Shown: positions 41,552 through 49,290 of the stretch, in pieces | How the letters are laid out: every line of letters starts with the position of its first letter | Position numbering within the stretch: position 1 is the first letter of the stretch | Source: JAJTFW01 sp964534995 | GTDB taxonomy: Bacteria > Bacteroidota > Bacteroidia > AKYH767-A > OLB10 | Assembly (NCBI GenBank): GCA_964534995.1 | Contig: CAZHSC010000017.1 | Location: forward strand, 1-52,093 | Reading direction: 5' to 3' | Length of the DNA: 52,093 nucleotides | Notes under the pieces: model-generated | Told to the model about the DNA's origin: nothing | What the model saw: the letters and a program-made list of their open reading frames with translations, nothing else | Database searches by the model: none | Position numbers and translations under genes: made by a program

Positions 41552-43057
41552 TTACTCTCCCAGCCGGTTTAGACCCGATTTAGCCTTTTGATCGATGCTG
41601 TTCTGGTATTCATGGTCTCTCAGCGTCAGCGTTCTTTTATACCATTCTACCGCCTTGGTTTTATGGCCAAGATCTTCGTGTATCTGGCCAATATGCAGAC
41701 ATGAACTCGCCGCAAAATAGTAGGCATGCGAGGCGCCATTGTTGTAAGTGCTTTCATAAAGCTGAAGTGCCTTTTCTTTTTTACCCTGCTTATCGAAAAT
41801 CCTCCCCAGGCGGTAGGTGTATTCCAGTTGATTTTTTACAGTTGGAAAAAGGGTCATGGGTTTACCTGCAAGTTCAAGCAATGCCCGCTGATAATAACCG
41901 CCATCAAAGAGGAGCCGTGCCTTTAACAGCAACACATTGGGTTTTTCACCGCTCTCCAGTTCGTGTATAGCTGCCTTGTCCTCATCCGTAAGATCTTCCC
42001 CTTTGGCATGAAGGGTGCATTTGGAAATGTAATTTTTGTATCCTTCTTCATCGCCCTGTAACAGTCGGGTCCAGGCAAGTCTTTGCCATGCGGACTTTAC
42101 GTAGGTGGTACCCCGGTAGTTCTGCAGGTATTTCAGATATAGTTTTTCGGCGCTAAAATCCATGTTGTACAAACGGGCATTGGCTTCCATGAAATTGAGA
42201 TAGTGCAGCGGCTTTCCTTTAATTTCAGGACTTCGTTGCGACAGCAGTTGGATGACACTGTCGTTTTCGGCTACCGAAAAATGAAATATACTTTTGGCAA
42301 AAAGCAATAACGGACGCTGGTGGATGTCCTTTATTGGGTAAAATCTTCTTCGTATCGCTTCATCGTCCTTTTCTTTTTTTCCTAAGTTAAGTTCCAGGAA
42401 GGTCAGCATGACAATGGTTTCGTCCTTGAGATAATTCAGTTCAGGATTCCTGTAGCAGGCATTCAGGAGCATTTTAAGTTCACCTAAACCCTGCTTGATA
42501 CTCCCGTTTAAACCAAGAAGACTGGCCACCCATTGATAGTTTTTTGGGATGGTTCCCACGGCGGCGTGAATCAAACCCAGACCCCTGAGATTGGGTTTGA
42601 AATCCGGGTATTCTCGCTGGTTCTCTTCCAGCAGCTTGTAGGCTTTTCTTACATCATAGGCCGCTACCATGAATTCCTGGAAACGCAACCGGGCAATGGC
42701 CAGTTGCAAATACATTTCGGCAATGCATAAACGTTGGTACGGCGATTGGCCTTTGTGCTTTTGAAGGAGGTCGATGCGTTCACTGTTGCGCGTTTTTATC
42801 CCTTCCAACTGCACTTTATCCTCATCAATAAACGATTTCAGAAAATCTACCTGGCTTTCAATATAAACAGGCAGGAGGTTATCCGGTCTTTCGGCTTTTT
42901 CCAGTTGACAAAGTTTCAGGGCATTTTCAAAATCAAGTTGAATGGCTTCCGCGTAAGCCTGCTGGCAACGTGTTGACCAAAAAAAGTCGGCATTCGCATT
43001 TTTTATGCCTCCGCACAGTAACAGAATACTTAAAAAGGCAATTTTAAAATTCGTCAT
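41552..43057 (-). CDS. Exported TPR-repeat protein
   Basis: A 501-aa protein with a signal peptide (FLSILLLCGGIKNANA-DF) and repeated helix pairs consistent with tetratricopeptide repeats. The clearest are near the N-terminus (AYAEAIQLDFENALKLCQLEK) and C-terminus (LGHKTKAVEWYKRTLTLRDHE). It has no enzyme motif. It probably acts as a periplasmic or surface scaffold. It is transcribed away from the GlmU-like gene across a 78-bp spacer. Confidence 0.75.
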   Translation of the reverse strand: MTNFKIAFLSILLLCGGIKNANADFFWSTRCQQAYAEAIQLDFENALKLCQLEKAERPDNLLPVYIESQVDFLKSFIDEDKVQLEGIKTRNSERIDLLQKHKGQSPYQRLCIAEMYLQLAIARLRFQEFMVAAYDVRKAYKLLEENQREYPDFKPNLRGLGLIHAAVGTIPKNYQWVASLLGLNGSIKQGLGELKMLLNACYRNPELNYLKDETIVMLTFLELNLGKKEKDDEAIRRRFYPIKDIHQRPLLLFAKSIFHFSVAENDSVIQLLSQRSPEIKGKPLHYLNFMEANARLYNMDFSAEKLYLKYLQNYRGTTYVKSAWQRLAWTRLLQGDEEGYKNYISKCTLHAKGEDLTDEDKAAIHELESGEKPNVLLLKARLLFDGGYYQRALLELAGKPMTLFPTVKNQLEYTYRLGRIFDKQGKKEKALQLYESTYNNGASHAYYFAASSCLHIGQIHEDLGHKTKAVEWYKRTLTLRDHEYQNSIDQKAKSGLNRLGE

Positions 43058-43135
43058 AATTTTCCAGCGGCGAAGTTCAGAAAAGAATGAGACAAATTAT
43101 TGAATTGAAACCATTATTTTCACAGGCGTAAAATC

Positions 43136-44344
43136 ATGCCTATGTTACTTGTATTAGCTGATGATCAATACCGTGACCATCTGCTGCCATTTACCTTTAC
43201 CCGGCCAGCAGCCGATTTACGTTGCGGCATCTTCACAATACGCCGTAAGTGGGAAATCCTCTTAAACTTTCCTCACGGTTCTTCAGGTTCCCTTACCCAG
43301 TTTTATCTGTCGGGGATTTTCCCCTTGCCTGCAGGTACCGAATGCCTCGTAATTAATGGCGCCTTGTTGCCGGATGAATCCATTTTCCGGCTTGTGAATG
43401 CATTAAAAATCAATCAACAGATAGTCTGGAAAGATCGCCTCCTGGCAGCACTTGTCCACAGGGACCAACTGGTGGGTCAAAGTCATGTTCAGCCTTTTGA
43501 AAAGTTGGAAACGATACATTATATCGGTACCCCGGTGATGATTCAGCATCCCTGGGATATTTTCACGTTAAATGATGAAGCCATTCGCTCTGATTTTCAA
43601 ATTATAAGGAAAGGTCGTAAATCAGAATTGATTTCGGGCACTAACCAGACTTTTAAACCGGATGAGATTTTTCTTGAACCTGGAGCGAAAGTGGAGTGTT
43701 CCGTACTCAATGCTTCAACCGGTCCTATATATATTGGTAAAGACGCCGAAGTGATGGAAGGTTGTATGTTGCGTGGTCCGATTGCCCTGGGTGAAGGTGC
43801 GGTACTTAAAATGGGAGCAAAAATTTATGGGGCTACTACCCTGGGTCCCGGCTCAAAAATTGGAGGAGAAGTGAGTAATTCAGTGATTTTTGCAAACAGC
43901 AATAAAGCGCATGACGGATTTCTGGGTAACTGTGTAATCGGCGAATGGTGTAATCTGGGTGCCGATTCAAATAATTCCAACCTGAAGAATAACTATTCGG
44001 AGGTCAAGGTGTGGAATTATCCTGCCCATGATTATATCGGAACAGGATTGCAGTTTTGCGGATTGTTCATGGGTGATCATAGCAAGTGCAGTATCAATAC
44101 TATGTTTAATACCGGTACTGTTGTAGGCGTCTCCGCCAACATTTTTGGTGCCGGTTTCCCTTCCAAATTCGTAGCTTCATTTACCTGGGGTACCGATAAA
44201 GAAACGGAGTTGTTTATGTTGGATAAGGCGCTGGAACTGGCTGAAAGGGTAATGTCAAGGAGAAAAGTTCAAATGACCGAAGCGGACCGGAATATGCTGA
44301 GCCACTTGTACCTCATGCAATTGCATCCCAAAGCGGAAGATTGA
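43136..44344 (+). CDS. GlmU-like putative sugar nucleotidyltransferase
   Basis: A 402-aa protein with an N-terminal domain beginning MLLVLADDQYRDHLLPFTFTRPAADLRCGIFTIRRKWE, a conserved start for Bacteroidota GlmU-family proteins. The C-terminal left-handed beta-helix is built of hexapeptide-like repeats (ASTGPIYIGKDAEVMEGCML, IYGATTLGPGSKIGG). The true GlmU pyrophosphorylase signature (GxGTRM) is not seen, so it is a paralog of uncertain reaction. It lies upstream of lon. Confidence 0.75.
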   Translation: MPMLLVLADDQYRDHLLPFTFTRPAADLRCGIFTIRRKWEILLNFPHGSSGSLTQFYLSGIFPLPAGTECLVINGALLPDESIFRLVNALKINQQIVWKDRLLAALVHRDQLVGQSHVQPFEKLETIHYIGTPVMIQHPWDIFTLNDEAIRSDFQIIRKGRKSELISGTNQTFKPDEIFLEPGAKVECSVLNASTGPIYIGKDAEVMEGCMLRGPIALGEGAVLKMGAKIYGATTLGPGSKIGGEVSNSVIFANSNKAHDGFLGNCVIGEWCNLGADSNNSNLKNNYSEVKVWNYPAHDYIGTGLQFCGLFMGDHSKCSINTMFNTGTVVGVSANIFGAGFPSKFVASFTWGTDKETELFMLDKALELAERVMSRRKVQMTEADRNMLSHLYLMQLHPKAED

Positions 44345-44441
44345 TATTCTTTTACTTTACGCGAATAAGAGCAGTTGCCTCTTAATAGCAATTCTTTGCT
44401 TTAACGATTTGATAAACATTAACAAGCCCTTGGCATAATGA

Positions 44442-44470
44442 TTGAATAGGCGGGCAATCGTATAATTTTA
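44442..44470 (+). promoter_or_regulatory. Possible promoter of lon
   Basis: TTG (44442-44444) and TAATTTTA (44463-44470, one mismatch to TAnnTTTG) are 18 bp apart, about 36 bp before the lon ATG. No heat-shock operator was recognised. Confidence 0.45.
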
Positions 44471-44505
44471 CGGCTATACTGCCAAACTGACACAAAAAAA
44501 CGAAG

Positions 44506-47031
44506 ATGACATCACAATTTGATAATAATGATCTGCCGATTGGTCAGATGGCGATTAATGACGATGAACCGGAATTAATTCCGCTTCTTACCAACGAGGA
44601 CGAAGAATTAATGAATAAGGAACAACTGCCGGAAGTGGTTTCGGTGTTGCCCTTACGCAACACCGTGTTGTTTCCCGGTGTGGTGATTCCGATTACCGTG
44701 GGCCGCGATAAATCCATAAAACTGATAAAAGATGCCTATGCCAGTGACCGTATCATCGGTGTGGTTTCACAAAAGGATGTCAGTGTGGAGGACCCTCGGT
44801 TGAGCGACCTGAATAGCATTGGTACTATTGCCCAGATTTTACGGATGCTGCGTATGCCGGATGGAAATACGACAGTAATTATCCAGGGGAAACGTCGGTT
44901 TAAAGTAGCGGATATAGTTCAGGATGAGCCTTACCTGCGCGCCAAAGTGGAAGCTTTTTCAGATACTGCCAAAGTACTGAAGGATGAGGAATTCAACGCT
45001 ATTGTTGACTCTTTGAAAGATATATCAATGCAGATCATTCAACAGTCGCCCAATATTCCCACTGAAGCCAGCTTTGCCATCCGCAATATTGAGAGCCCTA
45101 CTTTCCTCATCAATTTCATCTCATCCAACATGAATGCTGATGTGGAAAAGAAGCAAATGCTTCTCGAGATGAACGACCTCAAGCTGCGTGCCACCCGGGT
45201 GCTTGAACACCTCACAAAGGAGTTGCAGATGCTCGAATTAAAAAATCAGATTCAAAGCAAAGTTAAAACCGACCTGGATAAACAGCAGCGCGAGTATTTC
45301 CTGAACCAGCAGTTAAAAACCATTCAGGAAGAACTGGGTGGTAATACGCCCGACAAGGAAATCAGTGAGATGCGCGAACGCGGGCGGAATAAGAAGTGGG
45401 GTAAAGCGGTGGAGGAGGTTTTTAATAAAGAGATGGACCGACTCAACCGTATTAACCCGGCTGCCGCAGAATATTCGGTAACGATGAATTACCTTGACTT
45501 ATTGCTGGAATTACCCTGGGAAGAATTTACGAATGACAATTACGACCTGAAGCGTGCCGAGAAAATACTTAACCGCGATCATTTCGGGTTGGAAAAAGTG
45601 AAAAACCGCATTCTTGAATACCTCGCGGTGATTAAACTGAAAAAAGATATGAAGTCGCCGATTATGTGCCTGGTAGGTCCTCCTGGCGTCGGTAAAACTT
45701 CACTGGGAAGGTCTATCGCGGAAGCGCTCGGCCGCAAATACGTGCGCATGTCGCTCGGCGGCTTACGTGATGAAGCTGAAATCAGGGGGCATCGTAAAAC
45801 CTACATTGGAGCCATGCCCGGACGCATCATTCAGAACCTTAAAAAGGCGAAGTCCTCCAATCCGGTTTTCATCCTCGATGAAATTGATAAATTAACCAAT
45901 GATTTCCACGGCGACCCCTCTTCCGCGTTGCTTGAGGTGCTGGATCCTGAACAGAATACGACTTTTTATGATAACTATGTTGAAATAGAATTTGATTTAT
46001 CAAAAGTGTTGTTTATTGCCACCGCCAATACCCTCAGTAACATCCAGCCAGCCTTACGCGACAGGCTGGAAATAATTGACATTAGCGGGTACACACTGGA
46101 AGAGAAAATTCATATCGCGCAACAGCACCTCGTAACCAAACAACTGGAAGCGCACGGACTTAAAAGCGGGCAGCTTGCTTTTCCGCAGTCTATGCTGAAA
46201 ATGATCATTGAACAATATACGTGGGAGAGTGGTGTGCGTACGCTTGAAAAATGTATCGCTTCAGTAGTACGAAGCATTGCCAAAATGGTGGCCATGGACG
46301 AGCATGCACCCTCCAAGGTAACGGAATCGCATATCCGTAAAGCGCTGGGAGCTCCCCGTTTCCTGCCAGACAAGCTGATCAGCAACGATACCGCCGGAGT
46401 AGTAACAGGACTAGCCTGGAACCAGAATGGCGGCAGTATTCTCTTTATTGAAACATCACTCAGTAAAGGCAATGGCAAACTCACGCTCACCGGGAATTTA
46501 GGTGATGTGATGAAGGAATCGGCCATGATTGCGCTGGCCTTCCTGAAAGCCCATGCCGAAGAAGTGGGTATAGATCCCAAAACTTTCGAGCAGTGGAATA
46601 TCCATATTCATGTACCGGAAGGAGCAATTCCTAAAGATGGCCCATCGGCGGGAATTACCATGCTCACTTCTCTGGCATCGGCATTTACGCAAAGACGTGT
46701 AAAAAGTAAACTGGCCATGACCGGTGAAATCACATTGCGGGGCAGGGTATTGCCTGTGGGTGGCATTAAGGAGAAAATCCTGGCCGCGAAAAGAGCAGGA
46801 ATAAAGGAAATAATTTTAAGTGCCGATAACGAAAAGGACATCAATGAAATCAAGAAGGATTATATCAAAGACCTGGTGTTTCATTATGTCGAGAATATGT
46901 CGGAAGTACTCCATGTAGCGCTCACACATCAAAAAGTGAAAAATGCGATTTCATTTAATGGAAAGGAGAATGGATCTGACAAAGCCAGGCTGCATCCTTC
47001 CACTAAAGTTAAAAAGCAGGTACGTAAATAG
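44506..47031 (+). CDS. lon: ATP-dependent protease Lon
   Basis: Lon (841 aa) degrades misfolded and regulatory proteins in the cytoplasm. The N-terminal substrate-binding domain begins VVSVLPLRNTVLFPGVVIP. The AAA+ module has Walker A GPPGVGKT (residues 391-398) and Walker B VFILDEIDKL. The protease domain carries the Ser-Lys dyad: Ser714 in KDGPSAG and Lys757 in GGIKEKILAAKRAG. The acidic N-terminal leader (about 45 aa) and the Lys-rich C-terminus are extra to the E. coli form. Confidence 0.98.
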   Translation: MTSQFDNNDLPIGQMAINDDEPELIPLLTNEDEELMNKEQLPEVVSVLPLRNTVLFPGVVIPITVGRDKSIKLIKDAYASDRIIGVVSQKDVSVEDPRLSDLNSIGTIAQILRMLRMPDGNTTVIIQGKRRFKVADIVQDEPYLRAKVEAFSDTAKVLKDEEFNAIVDSLKDISMQIIQQSPNIPTEASFAIRNIESPTFLINFISSNMNADVEKKQMLLEMNDLKLRATRVLEHLTKELQMLELKNQIQSKVKTDLDKQQREYFLNQQLKTIQEELGGNTPDKEISEMRERGRNKKWGKAVEEVFNKEMDRLNRINPAAAEYSVTMNYLDLLLELPWEEFTNDNYDLKRAEKILNRDHFGLEKVKNRILEYLAVIKLKKDMKSPIMCLVGPPGVGKTSLGRSIAEALGRKYVRMSLGGLRDEAEIRGHRKTYIGAMPGRIIQNLKKAKSSNPVFILDEIDKLTNDFHGDPSSALLEVLDPEQNTTFYDNYVEIEFDLSKVLFIATANTLSNIQPALRDRLEIIDISGYTLEEKIHIAQQHLVTKQLEAHGLKSGQLAFPQSMLKMIIEQYTWESGVRTLEKCIASVVRSIAKMVAMDEHAPSKVTESHIRKALGAPRFLPDKLISNDTAGVVTGLAWNQNGGSILFIETSLSKGNGKLTLTGNLGDVMKESAMIALAFLKAHAEEVGIDPKTFEQWNIHIHVPEGAIPKDGPSAGITMLTSLASAFTQRRVKSKLAMTGEITLRGRVLPVGGIKEKILAAKRAGIKEIILSADNEKDINEIKKDYIKDLVFHYVENMSEVLHVALTHQKVKNAISFNGKENGSDKARLHPSTKVKKQVRK

Positions 47032-47126
47032 GTTTACCCACTTACATACTATGTATTGGGCATACAGTCCCGCTTTCACTGTTGTTAATGTGTTATTCAG
47101 GAACCTTTGGTAAGGGTGGTTCAAAA

Positions 47127-47231
47127 TCACTTGCATTTATCACAACCGGATGCGGCTGACCCGGATCGCAGTCGACACAAAATATAATAGGCGGAGGCCA
47201 ACACCAGTACAATTACAATTGCTTCCTGCAT
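47127..47231 (-). CDS. FeoB-associated-type Cys-rich membrane peptide (34 aa)
   Basis: A short frame on the minus strand encodes 34 aa starting MQEAIVIVLVLASAYYILCR and ending GCDKCK. It has one membrane helix starting right at the N-terminus, an Arg-containing turn, and a C-terminal CxxC. This layout matches small FeoB-associated Cys-rich membrane proteins of Bacteroidota (often MQE- at the start). A -7 box TAATTTTG lies 4 bp upstream of the start codon, so the mRNA is nearly leaderless. No feoB is in the window. It is easily missed because of its length. Confidence 0.55.
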   Translation of the reverse strand: MQEAIVIVLVLASAYYILCRLRSGSAASGCDKCK

Positions 47232-47235
47232 CTTG

Positions 47236-47243
47236 CAAAATTA
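47236..47243 (-). promoter_or_regulatory. -7 box of the 34-aa peptide gene
   Basis: TAATTTTG on the minus strand, matching TAnnTTTG, 4 bp before the ATG at 47231. Transcription would begin at or near the start codon. No TTG at the -33 distance. Confidence 0.45.
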
Positions 47244-47265
47244 GGGCATTCAAGGCTAAAAGCCA

Positions 47266-47273
47266 TACCTTTG
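47266..47273 (+). promoter_or_regulatory. -7 box of the E1 gene
   Basis: TACCTTTG matches TAnnTTTG exactly, 16 bp before the E1 ATG (47290). It faces away from the -7 box of the peptide gene 22 bp to its left, so the two promoters are divergent. The -33 element is unclear. Confidence 0.5.
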
Positions 47274-47289
47274 CCGCAATATCTGCCTT

Positions 47290-49290
47290 ATGTTAAGCAC
47301 CGCAGCACCCATTCAATTTAACCGGGAAGGACTTTCCAGCGAAACCCTCATTGATTTATACAAAGCCCTGATTAAGCCACGTCTTATTGAGGAGAAAATG
47401 CTGGTGCTACTGCGTCAGGGAAAACTGGCAAAATGGTTTAGCGGAATTGGCCAGGAGGCGATTTCTGTTGGAACAGCGATGGCGCTTGACAGAGAGGAGT
47501 ACATCCTTCCGATGCACCGTAATCTTGGAATTTTCACGGTGCGTGGTATTCCGCTGAATCGACTGTTTTCGCAGTTTACGGGTAAGCCGGGTGGCTTTAC
47601 CAAGGGTCGCGACCGTTCGTTTCACATGGGAACGCAGGAGTACCGGATTGTGGGTATGATATCACACCTGGGTCCGCAAATGGGGGTAGCCGATGGTATC
47701 GCGTTGGGCAATCTCCTGAAACAGCATCCGCAGGTAACCGCAGTGTTTACCGGAGACGGGGCTACCAGCGAGGGCGATTTTCACGAGAGTATCAATGTGG
47801 CGGCAGTATGGGATCTCCCCGTCATTTTCATTATTGAGAACAACGGTTATGGTCTGAGTACGCCCAGCTCAGAGCAGTTCCGCTGCAAGCAGTTTATTGA
47901 TAAGGCCATTGGTTATGGTATTGAAGGGGTGCAGGTGGATGGAAATAATATCCTGGAAGTATACAACACAGTAAAGTCACTGGCTGTATCAATGCGCGAG
48001 CGTCCGCGTCCGGTCTTGCTGGAGTGTATGACTTTCCGTATGAGAGGCCATGAAGAAGCATCCGGTACAAAATATGTTCCTCAGGAGTTGTTTGAGCAAT
48101 GGGGAAGAAAAGACCCGATAAAGAATTATGAAGAGTACCTGCTGAGCGAGGGCGTAATCGATGACGATTTTATTAAAATGGTTCGTGCGGGTATTAAGGA
48201 AGAGATTGAAAGAGGGCTTGAAATCTCTTTTGCTGAAAAGGACATTGTGGCGGATGATTCAAGGGAACTTGCTGACATATACGCTCCCTTGAAAAAGGGC
48301 ATCATAGCGCCTTCAAGTGGAAAAAAATCAGAGAAGCGATTTCTGGACGCGATCACAGAAGCGATGCGACAGGCATTGGAGCGGCATCCAAACCTGGTCA
48401 TCATGGGTCAGGATATTGCGGAATACGGAGGCGCTTTTAAAGCGACACAGGGCTTTGTGAATGAGTTTGGAAAAATGAGGATCCGGAATACGCCGCTGTG
48501 CGAATCTGCCATTGTGGGTGCCGGCCTGGGACTTAGTATCAATGGTTGTAAATCAATTGTTGAGATGCAGTTCGCCGACTTCGTAACCTGTGGATTTAAC
48601 CAGATAGTGAATAACCTGGCTAAAGTACATTACCGCTGGGGCCAAAATGCCAATGTGGTGATACGCATGCCCACCGGCGCAGCAGTAGGAGCCGGGCCTT
48701 TTCATTCGCAATCTACGGAAGCCTGGTTTTTTCATGTGCCCGGACTAAAAATAGTGTATCCGGCTTTTCCGGAAGATGCCAAGGGCCTGTTGGCTGCTGC
48801 TGTGGAGGACCCCAATCCGGTTATGTTTTTTGAACATAAAGCCTTATACAGGAGTATCAGCGGGGAAGTGTATGACGATTATTATTCATTTGAAATCGGT
48901 AAAGCCAGGATGGTTCGTGAAGGGAGTGACCTCAGCATCATTACCTATGGTCTGGGGGTGCACTGGGCCATGGAAATGCTGGATAAACACCGGCATATTT
49001 CCGCCGACCTGGTTGACCTCCGCTCCCTGCTGCCATGGGATGAAGAGGCGGTACTTAACTCAGTTATAAAAACCGGGAAAGCCCTGATATTACACGAAGA
49101 TACCCTGACAGGTGGAATAGGAGGGGAGATAACGGCAAGGATATCCGAAAAATGTTTCCAGCATTTGGATGCGCCCCCGGTACGTGTCGCAGCGCTTGAC
49201 ACCCCCGTGCCAATGTCTACTGCCTTAGAGTGGAGTTTCCTGCCGAAGGACCGGTTTGAACAGGCCCTGCTATCGCTTGCGGAGTATTAA
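47290..49290 (+). CDS. 2-oxoacid dehydrogenase E1, fused alpha and beta subunits
   Basis: A 666-aa thiamine-diphosphate enzyme that decarboxylates a 2-oxoacid and passes the acyl group to E2. Residues about 1-325 are the alpha subunit, with the ThDP motif GDG (155-157) ... NN (184-185). Residues about 345-666 are the beta subunit (FLDAITEAMRQALE, VIMGQDIAEYGGAFKATQG, MQFADFVTCGFNQIVNN). In many bacteria these are two genes; the fusion is common in Bacteroidota. Branched-chain or pyruvate use is not resolved. The last 74 bp overlap the 3' end of the convergent patatin-like gene. Confidence 0.92.
   Translation: MLSTAAPIQFNREGLSSETLIDLYKALIKPRLIEEKMLVLLRQGKLAKWFSGIGQEAISVGTAMALDREEYILPMHRNLGIFTVRGIPLNRLFSQFTGKPGGFTKGRDRSFHMGTQEYRIVGMISHLGPQMGVADGIALGNLLKQHPQVTAVFTGDGATSEGDFHESINVAAVWDLPVIFIIENNGYGLSTPSSEQFRCKQFIDKAIGYGIEGVQVDGNNILEVYNTVKSLAVSMRERPRPVLLECMTFRMRGHEEASGTKYVPQELFEQWGRKDPIKNYEEYLLSEGVIDDDFIKMVRAGIKEEIERGLEISFAEKDIVADDSRELADIYAPLKKGIIAPSSGKKSEKRFLDAITEAMRQALERHPNLVIMGQDIAEYGGAFKATQGFVNEFGKMRIRNTPLCESAIVGAGLGLSINGCKSIVEMQFADFVTCGFNQIVNNLAKVHYRWGQNANVVIRMPTGAAVGAGPFHSQSTEAWFFHVPGLKIVYPAFPEDAKGLLAAAVEDPNPVMFFEHKALYRSISGEVYDDYYSFEIGKARMVREGSDLSIITYGLGVHWAMEMLDKHRHISADLVDLRSLLPWDEEAVLNSVIKTGKALILHEDTLTGGIGGEITARISEKCFQHLDAPPVRVAALDTPVPMSTALEWSFLPKDRFEQALLSLAEY

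Noticed and set aside
44345..44441. Short inverted repeat TAAGAG/CTCTTA (44366-44384) as a terminator of the GlmU-like gene
   Set aside because: A 6-bp stem without a following T-run; not distinguishable from chance.
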